From: Paralvinella palmiformis
Taxonomy: Eukaryota > Annelida > Polychaeta > Terebellida > Alvinellidae
DNA length: 64,000 nucleotides
Assembly (NCBI GenBank): GCA_025642065.1
Contig: JAODUP010000323.1
Span: forward strand, 336,501-400,500
Direction: 5' to 3'
The position numbers and the translations under genes are program-made. Below, one piece after another: positions 1 through 11,716 of this stretch (positions are counted from its first letter, which is position 1; every line of letters starts with the position of its first letter). A model generated the notes under the pieces. The model worked only from the letters and a program-made list of their open reading frames with translations, searched no databases and was not told the origin of the DNA.

Positions 1-3000
1 TGGGCTCATTTTGCGCACCAGTTTTGGCTTCCAGCTCGTCTCAGATCTACATTGATCAACGTTGTTGACTCTGGTTGTAAACTTGACATTCTTCTGCTTT
101 CCTTTATGCCTTTGGGAGTCTTGCCGTAAAATAGAATGCCTTTCATTGCTGCTCGTTGTTGAACTGCTACTGTTAGATGTCAGTGGTACTGGTGGCTTTC
201 TGCTTGTTGGGCAACTGAAGGATGCTTCACAAAGTTCAAGTTCTTTCTTCTGAAGCTGTATGATGCCCTCTGGTAATGTTTCCTCATCTTGGAATGCCTG
301 ATTGTCAAACGCATATGAGCATTTCTCTACTTCATCCACACAACCATCATCTTCCAATGTTGAATTGAGACTGGCCTTGGTCAGCTTAATGTTTTGAGTT
401 GTACTTTCATTTGTCAGATCGATAGCATTTACAGATTCTGCTTGAACTACTGTGTTACCTTTCATATGTGATCCCCAAATTACTTGCTTAATACTATCTT
501 GGTCATGTTTAGTACATAGTATACTGTCATATTCACATGTAATATGCTGTGCACTACCTTGTCCACGTGTAACATACTGTGTACTATCTTGTCCACACGT
601 TGTACACTGTATAAGGCCAGGTTCATGTGTTGTACACTGTTCACTGCCTTCTGCACATATAGTACACTGTTCACTGCCTTCTGCACATGTAGTGCACTGT
701 ATACTGTTTTCTGCACATGTGGTACACTGTATGCTGTATTGTCCACATGTAGTACATTGTGTACTGTCTTGTCCACATGTTGTACAATGCGTACCTTCTT
801 GTCCATATGTAGTACACTGTATGCTGTCATGTCCATCTGTAGTACACTGTTTACTATTTTGTTCACATGCAGTACACTGTATACTGTCATGTCCATCTGT
901 AGTACACTGTTCACTGCCTTGTCCAGACAATGTACATTGTCCACTGTCTTCTGCACCTATAGTACACTCTACATTGCCTTGTCCACTTGTGTCACATAGC
1001 ATTCTGTATTGCCCACACGTTGTACACTGCTTAATGTCATGTCCACGAGTAGTACATTGTGTAACACTTGAAGTTGTACCACATGTTGTACACTGTATAA
1101 TGTCATGTTCACATGTAGTACACTGCGAACTATCATGTCTATGTGTCGTACACTGTGTGTTATCTTGCCCACAAGCTCCACACTTTGTATTGCCTTGTCC
1201 ATGTGTAGTACATTGTGTCCTGTCTTCAGCACATGTAGCGCTGTGTGTGCTGTCTTGTCTACACATGTCACTATTTGCACTGTCCTGTCCACATGTAGTA
1301 CACTGTGTAGTGTATTGTCCACATGTAGTGCCCTTAGTACTGTCTTGTCCACTATTTGTACACCGTATGCAACCATGTCTACATGTATCACACTGTGTAT
1401 TACATTTTTCACATATAGTACACTGTATACTGTCTTGTCCACAACTTGTATTTTGTGTACTGTTTTGTTCACTGGTTGTATGTTGTGTACTATCTTGTCC
1501 ACAAGTTGTACACTTTGTAATGTCATGTCCACATATAGTATGTTGTGTGCTATCTTGCCTACATGTATCACACTTTGTACTGTATTTTCCACATGTAGTG
1601 CACTTAGTACTATCTTGTCCACAAGTTGTGCATTGTGTACTATTTTGTCCACAAGTTGTACATTGTGTACTGCCATGTCCACATGTAGTATACTGTGTGT
1701 TGTCTTTTCTACGTGTGTCACATTGTGTACTGTATTTATCACATGTAGTACACTGTGTGTTATCTTTTCCACATGTCGCACATTGTGTACTGTCATGTCT
1801 GGGTGTAGTACAATGTTTATCATCTTGTCCACACGTAGTACACTGTGTACTTTTCTTGTAGCAACAACCCCTGAAAAATAATTTTTAATTAAACTTTTTT
1901 CTTTGTTCATGGGGTAGTATATTTTTTGGTTTTTAATTGTTTTTTTGTCTACATTTGTCACACTGTGTATTGTATTTTCCACATTTAATACATTGTATAT
2001 TGTCTTTTCCACAAATAGTACAATGTGTACTGCCATGTATGCGTGTATTATACTGTGCATACACATTACACTGCGTACTATTTTGTCCACATGTAGTACG
2101 TGTACATTGTTTTTTGCCTTTTCCAGGTGTTGTTTTCCTTGTACTGTCGTGTTGTTGTGGTGTATATTGCAGTATGACTTTTGTACACAGTTTGCAATCT
2201 ATTTTGTTCAGGCGATAGTTGGTATCTTGTATGATGTCCCCATTAGGATCTTCTCCACGTTCCCGTATAGCGCAATGTTTGTTACCTGATACCTCGCCAA
2301 CTCCATCCCGCAATCTGAGGATGCCGTCTTCGGCGGCCTCCCCCTCGGGACCTTCGATCAAATCTACCATCCGTAAGACAGTTGTCGGCGACTCCGGATG
2401 ATTCCTTAAGGCTTCCTGATCGTGTGATGTACTTCCGTCATCCAGGTCATCGTTACCACCTGTTTTACAGGTAAGATCTTCGAGGCAATCATACCCGGTC
2501 ACATCTCCATCAGATGTGGCAAACGAATTGCTCTCATTCCGCAGCATTTCTGCCTTCTTCTGCTGCCTGTTAAAGCTGGCATTTGTTAACAGTATCAGCG
2601 TCAGATTGAGCAGCATCGGGAAAACGAATGTCAGCACCGTTCTTGTTATTGTCTGGACAGTGCTTAGCGTCACGCACTGTCCAAGCAGCGAGTGGCTCGT
2701 GTTGTCGTAAGCATCCTGATCCATATTGGCGACATTCAGGATTACGATAAACGGAATGGCTATTATCAGGGAGATGATCCAGATGAACATTATATTTAGA
2801 GCTGTGTAACTTTGTACCTTACGTAGTTGATATTTGATTGGATTTAGGAGCGTCACGTGACAGTCACAGACAGCCATGCCGATGTGAACGATCGATAAAG
2901 TTGTTATGAAGGCCGTCAGACACTGCCACGTTTGACACCATTGCCAGGATAATGAGAATGTATCTGGAAAAAACAAAACAGCTCGCGATTAGTCTTATAT

Positions 3001-4524
3001 TCTGCTAATTATCTGTCAGTGTGCGTGAAAGTGAGTGAGAGTGGTTGAGCGAGCGAGCGAGTGAGTGAGTATAATGTCCGTATCATGGTCAGTGCAATAA
3101 TGGATAATCATTTATACCTATAAATACTTGCATGCGCATGCAGCTGTCAGATATCAGGTATCAGGTAAACTCAGAGAAATAGAGCAGTCAGACTTTCTAT
3201 ATGTACGAATTGGTCAACCTCGGTCACACGTGGTACAAATGACTGATGAACGAACCCCACAAACACGGGTATGACACATTCAGATTTGAACTCACAACTA
3301 CTGTAAAAAATCTACAACGTGTTATTTAGTGTCAGAATATATTCCCGAAGTAGCTAAATTACGATATCATGATTTCATCAAGACAGTATTCCATACAATA
3401 TATACTAATTATGACAATTTATTGAGGTCCAACGTCTCAGTTTGTTTGATGAGTCAAACAAATTGATCAGGTAACAGTTTATTATCCATAATGGCCATCT
3501 GTGTTCTGTATTGGTGAGCAGTTTTATTTATGAAGCTGTATGTAATATTTAGGCTTGGAAGAAACTATTCCCATCCCATCATCAGGTATGCGCATCGCTT
3601 GTTTTGTATGAAGCAATGTTGAATACAGGGCGCCTCCGTGATCCAGCTGGTATTGCGTTGACCGGCGACGTCCGTAGCCAAAACCTCAGTCTACCGGTAT
3701 AGATAGACCGGTGGCTGTAAGACTTAAGTTAGAACAAACCAGCTATTCGCTTACCATCAGCCACATAACTGGACGATGCCAGTGTTGTGATTATATAGAT
3801 TTAATCAACCAAACCCTAAGGTCAAAAGAAACAGTCATGGTAATATGCCATTTAATTATAACACAATGCACCATGAAAAGACATCCATCAGCTATTTAGG
3901 TGCAAAGTTATGGAATATGCTGAGTAATGAGCTAAGAGAAACGATGGATTTTAATGCTTTTAAACGATTTGTTATGGTATGGCAAGGTCCAAACTGTATA
4001 TGTTTTAATTGTGAATTTTGTTTTTTAAAGCAAATGTGATGCTTAATGTCGTATTTAATGTTTAAGTAAGTCTAGTCTGACTTAATGCCATATATGTATG
4101 TCTAGTCTTTTATCTATCAGCATATCATTTTCATATCACATCTCATATCTTAAGTTGTAATATACTTATTATTATAGAACGACTGCTAGAACACATATAT
4201 CGTTGTAATGTTAGTTAAATGAAGCCAATCAGGAAAGGGGCAAATAAATTCAAATCACTTACCCGGCATCAATTGTACCAACAAGAGTGGGATCGTAAGT
4301 AGTACACCGATTACGTCTGTTACTGCCAGTGATGCTAGCAGGTAAAAGAGTGTCTTCTTTAGTGGCTTGTGACGGAATATGTTCATCATAACCGTACAGT
4401 TAGCCAGGACAACAGCCAACAGTTTGACTAGATGAAACCAGGCGTTGGTGATGTCGGATCTATCATTTGGTGATGTGGTGGTCGCCGTCGTCATCATCAA
4501 ATTGGTGCCATTGTCTAATGTCAT
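1..4524 (-). CDS. Class A GPCR with giant CxxC-repeat third intracellular loop (partial, runs off left edge)
   Basis: Orphan rhodopsin-family receptor, plasma membrane. Exon 1 is 4524-4263: an in-frame stop lies upstream of the ATG, and the donor is GTAAGTG. Exon 2 starts at 2963 after TTTTTTCCAG; the junction is phase 1. Visible: TM1 about residues 29-52 (N42), TM2 59-83 (LAVTD, D70), TM3 from C97, TM4 141-163 (W149, P158), an extracellular loop with NTS and C184 (C97 partner), TM5 190-214 (P203). The DRY position reads DCH (121-123), so the arginine is cysteine. After TM5 a loop of more than 800 residues begins, with 10-residue CxxC repeats. The frame stays open from 2961 to the window edge except for an A-rich stretch at about 1871-1962 with two stops, probably a short intron. 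TM6 and TM7 must lie beyond position 1. Ligand and G-protein coupling cannot be read from the sequence. Confidence 0.8.
500..2110 (-). repeat. 30-bp coding tandem repeat, 10-residue CxxC unit, about 50 copies
   Basis: A degenerate head-to-tail 30-bp repeat that codes, on the minus strand and in the receptor frame, for CGQDSTQCTT-like units, i.e. CTTC every ten residues. I read triplets across 1-1884 in this frame and found no stop. The unit also lacks stops in other frames, so long false ORFs appear on both strands (a 469-codon one at 452-1861 plus, a 373-codon one at 969-2090 minus). The receptor frame is preferred because it joins TM5 on one side and unique Ser/Thr-rich sequence (positions 500 to 1) on the other. 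CxxC units could bind metal or form disulfides, but that is inference. Confidence 0.85.
1871..1962 (-). other. A-rich interruption of the repeat frame, probable short intron
   Basis: On the coding strand this 92-bp stretch is strongly A-rich, carries in-frame stops at 1933-1935 and 1885-1887, and ends in ATTTTTCAG. The frame on both sides is the same. A donor GTGTGA at 1963-1958 would leave a phase-2 codon (CA) that the acceptor base G completes to CAG, restoring the frame. The GTAGAC donor at 1952 would put the downstream exon in a different frame that ends at 969. A frame-neutral insertion or a true stop codon remain possible. Confidence 0.5.
3700..4255 (+). pseudogene. 3' end of a degenerate non-LTR (LINE) retrotransposon
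   Basis: The plus strand encodes YLGAKLWNMLSNEL, then FKRF, WQGPNCICF and a stop at 4039. The pattern (G-x-KLWN, FKxx, W-x-GPxCxC) is typical of the extreme C-terminus of LINE reverse-transcriptase proteins. A frameshift near 3840 separates it from the upstream LRSKE segment, so the copy is dead and 5' truncated. AT-rich 3' untranslated sequence follows, ending in an AAATAAATTCAAA-like tail next to the exon-1 donor of the GPCR gene (4262-4256, minus strand). Confidence 0.65.
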
Positions 4525-7500
4525 CACTGGTGTTATGTTAAACGCTCCGGAATTTGGATTGATGCTGGCTGATTCCCTCGCGTGTGGACGAGAAGATTCT
4601 TATATCGTGAAGCTGAACCGTCGATATGTTCCGTTTCTTTGAAACGCCACTACCGATTGGAATCAATTCTGGTTCATGGAAGTGGATGTTTGGTGTGATG
4701 TGATGTTATTTGGCTGACCTCACCAATCCACCTGGTCACTTCACCTGCTTGAAATCAACAAAGAAACTCGCTAATGAAAGCGTATTAGTTTGTACCTGAC
4801 GGCTGTTTAAATAATTACAAGGTCGTTTATAGGTGTAGAGGTCGTCACTTACTGTTGTTGTTGCTGTACACCGGACTAAGTGTGGTACAATATTTAACTT
4901 TATTGTCATTAGTTATGGCATAGATTACAATAGCCTGTCTTGTTGTATCATACTCAAGTTAGGACTAACTGTTGTTATATGAAATGTTTATGATTGTGAG
5001 ATTGATGCTGTATGCCTCCCCCTCTGTCTGTCTGCCTGTCCGTCTGTCTGTCTCTGTTTGCCTTCATGCCTGTCTGCCTGTCTGTAACAATGTGTTATAA
5101 ACCGCTAGGATAAATATTGGTTGTTGGACTAATTAACTTTGTAACCAAACTGTTGTGACTGTTGAAGGTACATTGTGATTGTGTCTTGTCTGTCTCTCTC
5201 TGTCTGTGTATCTCTGTCTGTCTCTCTCCGTCATTCTCTCTCTGTCTGTGTCTCCGTCTGTCTGTCTTTCTGTCTGTCTCTTTGTCTGTCTCTTTGTCTT
5301 TCTGTCTGTCTGTCTGCGTGCAGCTAGATAGTAATTAGTGGTGGCTGAGATTGTTTTGTTGGAGTCGTCATCTTTGTCACCACACCCACGATCTTACCTG
5401 GAACACCTACCAATACATAATGCCACTACCCCCACCACCTACCAATGTATTATCACTTCACCCTGTGTGACATCTGTCAGCAGCTACCGAGTTACTCTAA
5501 GGCTTCAGGTTTCATTCTACTTTTGTTTTGGTCGTAGAACAGTTATGAAGCGGCGTTATGATCACTATCTTTAACCATGATAAGCTCAGATATCGATCTG
5601 GTAGGGCGGTTGGTCAAAGCTCTATTACTGAGGTTCAGATGCCAAATAAATCATATGTTTTGGTGTGTGTGTGTGTGTGTGTGTGTGTGTGCAACTTAAG
5701 AACTTTCTTGGCCCATTCAGCCTACCTCGTGCACAAAAGTGGCCGTAAAATAGCAATATTTACTTAGGAACTTTCTTAAATAAGTAGGTGTTATATATAT
5801 GTAAAGTAGAATGATACGTTATGCCTTCATTATTACTGGTAAGTCCATACTTACCGAACTTGTACAAGTTTTGATTTCGGCGGAAACTATATTAAAAACG
5901 TTACCTTTTTAGTAGTCAACCCATACATTATGGTAAGTGTAGTTGCTTCAGAACAGATGGCCGGGAAAATGTAAAATCGGATGCGTAGATCTTATCCTAT
6001 AGCGGAAGAGCCGACTTACCCGTCTCACCTGTTGGTTTATAATAGTTATCCCTCTAGTGGCGGCTCCACATCAAGTTGGCTCTTATATAGGTGGCTTTTA
6101 TCTCTCTAAGTCCTTGTATCTGTGTCATCCCTAATGATGCCCGGACTTGTCATATAATCATTGCGGTGAAAGGTGACACTAAGCACGACGATATTGTTTA
6201 AAAGGATCCGCCCACAGTTAGAATGGCGATTCTACCTGTGTCGTTTGTTTCCGGGCGCATTTCGGTGTTGTTGCCATGGTAACGCGATGCCTGCCCCGCC
6301 ACAGTTCCTGCTGTTTATCGACCATTTTTCCATCTTGCTGAATTCCATACTTTTCTGAAACCATTAATTTGGCGGCGTATCTCTGATATTGTCGCATTGG
6401 CCTGGCTATGGAGCTGGTCTGTTATGGTTTTACCTGTAGGCTGTGAATAGGTGCGTCAATGCTCGGCAGTAGGTGATTGTTGTGTGCTCGTATTATCATG
6501 CCCTTCTTTATCTAGCCCGGCTTCAGGCACTCCGTAGTGTTGCGGGTCATCTCAATATTCTGATTGGTTTATGCCAGAGCTGCACTCAGTGACTTCGCCA
6601 TCTAAAATTTAGATGATGAATAAAAAAAATTGGCGTTTAGATTAAATGCCAAAGATTTGCCTTCTTTTGCCTGTTAGCAACAAAATAAATTAAGTAAACC
6701 AAGTTTTCTCATCTGTAGGATTTTCCTGCTAAGGAATGTAAGAACTTTTTATCAAATGGTAATCTACTTACTTTAAATTTTCTGATAAACAATCTTGAAA
6801 GATATTGTCATTAGAAATCAGTAATGAATGCATTGTATTAAAGGTAAGACTTGTTTGGGTCAAAATATGATGCTAATAAATGTTTGATTCTGCTCGGAGC
6901 TAATTAATATTAGTGTAATAACAAGGATATGACCTTTATCATTTCACTTTCCATTGGAGTGTGTTAAAAAATGGAATTTATTATAAATCTATCTATCTAT
7001 TTATTTATCTGTGTCTGTGAACAAACACGCACATACACACACACACACACAGACACACCATTTCCAAGCTATTTCTCAATGATGTCATGGTTTATTTTTG
7101 GAACAGCAAATATATTTAATAACAGATATAATCACAATGTACCTTCAACAGTCACAACAGTTTGGTGACACAGTTAATTAGCACAACAACCAATATTTAT
7201 CCTATCAGTTTATAACACATTGTTACTTACAGAACAACAGTATAACATGCATAAATCACAATGGTATCATATCCGACATTTTGTCACAACTGTCCAATAA
7301 AGATCACACAATAAATACAACCCATTTCAAGTATTTAAAAGAGAGGTTCAAGTATATTTTTATAATTTAATTTATTTATCACTTTTATCGAGAATTCTAA
7401 TAACTGTATTTGAAAAACTAATTTTTCCCTGAGACTGCACCTTTTTCTTAGCAGCAATGCTTTTTTGTAGATGTAGACAAAATAATTGCTTAGCAGCATA

Positions 7501-7906
7501 ATAGGTGTTAATAATAACAAGTATATTCCAGTAACTGCAATCGCTCTAGATATCTCCATCTGTCTATCCTAATTTACACACGTCAGATTTAATAAATTAA
7601 TATACACGCATGCGGTTTGTGATGTTCTAGATATGTGTAGTGTTCAGGAATGCATTATGACCGTTTGTATACATCGTTTACAAATCTTCACGTGGTTCTT
7701 ATGATCTCGAGTAATTGGTTTTAACCACAACATTTATATACCACCGATACCAATCTTACATACCATGTATGACACTTTACGAATATGTACCAGAATGAAC
7801 GACAGTGAAGTGCAGGCAGCCTGAATATATAGTACTTCACCAGCAGACTAGAATATGATTACCGCGCAGCAAATAAATAGAATGTTAGTTCCATGATCAG
7901 CTGTGC
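4525..7906. other. Intergenic region between the two GPCR genes
   Basis: No gene recognised. It holds the 5' flank of the left receptor, a (GTCT)n-type stretch near 5,015-5,310, a (GT)n run at 5662-5690, a partial SINE tail at 5690-5765, a (CA)n run near 7,030-7,052, and the 3' flank of the right receptor. The first minus-strand AATAAA after the right gene's stop is at 7376-7371, about 530 bp downstream, and may be its poly(A) signal. Confidence 0.6.
5015..5310. repeat. (CTGT)n/(CTCT)n simple repeat
   Basis: Two blocks of imperfect tetranucleotide repeat (CTGTCTGTCTCT and variants) separated by about 100 bp of unique sequence. Confidence 0.8.
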
Positions 7907-10490
7907 TCAAGTTTTACATCTCATTATTGCAAAAAAGGCTTTTCTCAAGTTTAAATGAAAACCAATGTAGAGAAACGGTCTGATGAGGATGCCGACGTAT
8001 AATGTCCATTCAGCGGCCACAAAGAAGTGTTGTGAGGCGACAGCGTCATGTGATTTACATTTGACATTGTTCAGTAGGAAACTAACGAATGGTAACCAAG
8101 TGAGATAGTGCACGAGAAGTTGTATCCCCAGTGTCACGTTAAGATATCTCACATCATGGATTGTGTGCCTGGTACGCTGGCCCTGTGAAGAACACTCCTG
8201 TTTCAGCCTTGGTGGATCAGACGGACTCTTCTGTTCGCTGACGGAGAAAGATTCATAGTGATAGCTTGCTGTAAGGAGATTCCTGTTGATGCTCTGATTG
8301 TCATCAGTGTTGGTGAGGGCAATTTCTAATCCTGATGGTTCCTTGTTCAAAGTATTGTGTTCTGAAACGCCGTCCTCGTTCTGCACTATATGTCTATCGC
8401 TGGATATATTCTCATCATTGTTTACACCAGAGATAATTTGACCTTTTGTCGGATCGTCGGTGTCGATATTGGAACTTTGATGACGGATTGCTGGGTTTCC
8501 CTTGCTCTCCTCCTGAAGAAGGTTCGCTGGTGATGATCCAGCCGGTTGCGTTTCATCTTCTGGTAGTGGTTCGAGATCTACTATAGCGGGATCATCGCTG
8601 CCATCCTTTAGGATGATTGGTACAGATAGCTCGGGCTCATCAGCAAATGGAATGTCATCGCTGTGATGATATGATGTCCCACAGGCAAATCTATCGTTCA
8701 GTGTTTGCTGCTTGAGTGCCGCATTATCGTCTGTTTCAGCTTCGGTTGTCTGAGCTATCTGGTCGGGCAATGCATGAATGGTGACATCATTCTGGGATAG
8801 TCGTTCAGAACTGGACCAGTTATAGCCCTTGTTCTGTTCCACATAGAGATTGCAGTAACTAGCGTTTTGTTGTTGATTTGATGCTTGAAAAGCTGGAGCT
8901 GGCGGATCTGTGGAATGTGTGGAAATGAGGTCAGCTATTGAGTGACAGATTGGCACCTTTTCCATGAAGCCGGGACTGGCACTCCTCGAACGGTCCATGT
9001 CCGACACTGCCGAATTCCAGGAGAGTTTTGCCACCAGAGCCTGATGGTCGCTGTGGAGACCAGAGTGGGATGGGTTCGGCGACGACTTCCTCGAGTGACG
9101 CATGCTGGTCCTGGTCGTCTCGCTTTTAGCACTCGGCTGCCGCTTGATGCTGTATCTCAAGGATGGATGCCGGTCCAGCACCGAAGCCCGGTGCTGCATC
9201 GACGACTCTCGCTTGCTGCGCCTGATGCTAGAGTTCGACCTCTTGAAGCTGGCGGTTAGTTTCTGGGCCAGTTCGCTGGCCTTCTGGCCGTTCTCTTTGA
9301 TGCTTCCACTAGTTGGCAGCAGCGCTTCTTTCACCGCTCGGTCTGTGGTGGTGCTGCTGTTGCTGTTTCGTACCCCCCGTACGAAGACGCCTTTCTGGGT
9401 CTGCTGAATCCGGCACCAAGTAACCCCAAACATTGATAAGCTTATTACTAAAGGCAATAAGTAGCAACAAGCGGTTATGAGAAATATACTGCTAGTTATC
9501 CAAGGACAGCTGGATGTATTGGGTGCCTCTGTTCTGTTATATCCAGCTTTCGTGGACGCATTTGATGCATATCCGTCAACGTTATCTCCTTCCGTCCAAG
9601 TGGTATGTGAATCATCAACCGAGCGTAGCCGTACGTCTGTGAGACTCTCTCTCCAGACCATTACGGCTGTTGGCACGGCGAGACCCGCCAGCCATGCCAG
9701 ACCTACCTTCAGTAGGTTAACCCCTGTACAGTGGGACAGACTGCTAAACCAGGGAGGTGGCTGCATGGCGAAGCACGTCTCCACAAACAATACACAGAGG
9801 TGACTAGCCACCACCGATAATGTGGTCAACGCTAGGTACAGCCATAGATCACACACCCACCAAGGACCTGGCAACACACCTACGTATAATTTAGAGAAAA
9901 TTTTATAGTAGTATATAGAAGTATAGATTACTGGCTAAAGACGGGTAATGTCTTAACTTCATTGGTTAGGAATATAAAATTGCATCGGGTGTGTGTGTGT
10001 GTGTGTGTGTGTGTCACTGTGTAGGTGGGTGTGTGGATAGGTAATGGGGTAGAGAGTGAAGTTATTGGACAGAGTGCTACCTATATGCAGAATGAATAAT
10101 TGTACAATTGCTGCACATCATCTGCAGGTGTTAGACATCACACATTAAATTAAACTAAGCCGACAAGGGAGCATGTATATATAGCCATAATTGGTTAATG
10201 TTTTTATTATTGTTATTGAACCTTCTCTGTGTGTGTTTCTTACCGAGGTGTGCTTTGGCCACTGACAATGGCATCAGCGTGGCACTGGCCACGATGTCGC
10301 AGACTGTAATGGACAGTATTAACCAGCTGACGCCTCCCTTGTGAGGTGGCTTCATGTGTCCGATTGCCGCACACATACAGCCGTTCGTTGCCAGGGATAG
10401 CAGTGGAACAGCTGCCAAGAATATGGCAGGCCAGCCCAGTTTGATGTCTGGAATGGACAGCTGGGAACAGCACGCTCCAATGTCCAACAT
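7907..10490 (-). CDS. Class A GPCR with long third intracellular loop, complete
   Basis: Two coding exons: 10490-10244 (donor G|GTAAG) and 9879-7907 (acceptor ATACGTAG), phase 1, 739 residues. A stop lies upstream of the ATG, and an acceptor at about 10505 suggests a 5' UTR intron. TM1 holds N36, TM2 D65, TM3 C92, TM4 a W and P, the second extracellular loop a Cys and NAS, NRT and NTS glycosylation sites, TM5 LLP, TM6 LTWLPF, TM7 RPFLY in place of NPxxY, then a short helix-8 tail HLNLRKAFF. The DRY position reads ETC (116-118), with no arginine. The loop between TM5 and TM6 is about 400 residues: first basic and Ser-rich with RxxS sites, then acidic. Intron site and TM3 pattern match the left receptor, so a tandem duplicate. 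Ligand unknown. Confidence 0.85.
9989..10014. repeat. (GT)n microsatellite in the GPCR intron
   Basis: Pure GT run inside the intron of the right-hand receptor, about 110 bp from the acceptor. Confidence 0.9.
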
Positions 10491-11139
10491 CGTTGCTCAG
10501 CACCTGTAATAACAATAATTCATTGGCTTACGGTGGCTCTTCCAATATGGAAACAATATCCCAGCTAGCCATTTGTGAACTACTACCACGTATGGGCTCT
10601 AACTGGTCATACCACATTAACACGTGTTTCTTTTAATCACTCGGATTTGACAATATTCATAACACCAAGCCGATATTAAATGACGTGTTTTCTTATACTC
10701 GCAAAGGATGGTGGTATTTGATTTTTGCAGTTACCGATGATGAATTGTGCCGTCGAAAGTGTTCCAATTTAATTAAGTAATATCATCTATTATGCCGCAA
10801 ACTATTTCAGCCTGTTTGTCGGCTGAGACCCGGGGTTGATATGACTCTAGGGCATTACGTCGATTGTCCATCCATACCGACTTGGCCATGAATGTTATTT
10901 CCAGCTTATACAATAACCATGAATAATTCAGAGGCGCTGTTCTGAATATTAAATTAAGCAAGGATACCGGTAGTACAGTAATATAATAAAATTGTCAGTA
11001 TTCATTTATCAGACAGTGTATATAATTGAAATAGCTGCCTTGAAACTCCCGGTATGTAATCTTATAACGCTGCAGTAATCTACTATACGGCGGCGAAAAA
11101 GCAGTTGTACCTGGTGCACGTTGCAAAAAGTGCGCCCGA

Positions 11140-11328
11140 TGTTGATTGGTGTTTTACGGCCACTTTTGTGCGCATGGTAAGCTAAATGGGCCGAACGACC
11201 TCTAAAGGTAACGAAGCGAAGTCAAAGATGAAACACCCTTCAGATATGCCCACGCCGAGAATCGAACTCAGGTGGTAGTGATCCGTGATCCAACGCGGTG
11301 AACCAATTAAATTAAGGAGGCGCCCTAT
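11140..11328 (-). mobile_element. tRNA-derived SINE, family 1, with 12-bp target-site duplication
   Basis: On the minus strand the copy begins GGGCGCCTCC, has a tRNA-like head with a degraded A box and a B box near GAGTTCGAT, then a tRNA-unrelated body (CATCTTTGACTTCGCTTCG, GGCCCATTTAGC, GTGCGCACAAAAGTGG-like). It is flanked by the direct repeat AAGTGCGCCCGA at 11128-11139 and 11329-11340, which marks a retroposition. Confidence 0.85.
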
Positions 11329-11523
11329 AAGTGCGCCCGAGAATTGGCACCATGATGAGATTCGTCGGCATTTTTCAGCTGTCTTTAAATCATGTGAGCA
11401 CGGATTTACGATTAGTATTATTGTCAGCTATTTTGGATATGCTGGCTCGGCTCACGTATCTGCTCTGGTGACTGTTCCACTTGCTCGCGGAGTGTTGTCA
11501 TGAGGTCATTAGCAACAAAATTA

Positions 11524-11716
11524 AAGGGCGCCGCCGTGGTCTAATTGGTAGCGCGTTGGACCACAGATCACTACCACCTGAGTTCGAGCATCGGCGTGGA
11601 TATATCTGAAGGGTGTTTCATCTTTGACTTCGCTTCGTTACCTTTGGAGGTCGCTCGGCCCATTTAGTCTACCTTGTGCACAACAGTAGCCGTAAAACGT
11701 CGATTATCATTAACAT
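11524..11716 (+). mobile_element. tRNA-derived SINE, family 1, with 8-bp target-site duplication
   Basis: Best-preserved copy in this orientation: A box TGGTCTAATTGG, B box GAGTTCGAGCA, then the family body to the GTAAAACGTCGATTATCATT end. Flanked by CAAAATTA at 11516-11523 and 11717-11724. It lies head to head with the copy at 11140-11328. Confidence 0.85.

Noticed and set aside
452..1861. 469-codon plus-strand frame rich in Cys, His and Val
   Set aside because: It has no ATG start and is a shadow of the 30-bp repeat; the minus-strand frame joins the receptor and extends through unique sequence.
969..2090. 373-codon minus-strand frame VDKTVHNVLH-like
   Set aside because: Same repeat read one frame off; it covers the A-rich interruption but does not continue into either unique flank.
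7335..7559. 74-codon minus-strand frame with a hydrophobic segment
   Set aside because: AT-rich, lies in the likely 3' UTR or flank of the right receptor; hydrophobic stretches are expected from T-rich codons and no family was recognised.
8942..9803. Plus-strand frames opposite the right receptor
   Set aside because: Shadows of the receptor coding exon; the minus strand shows all seven TM segments and splice sites.
11524..11600. tRNA gene
   Set aside because: The cloverleaf is degraded, the same sequence recurs with a constant non-tRNA body and target-site duplications, so it is a SINE head.
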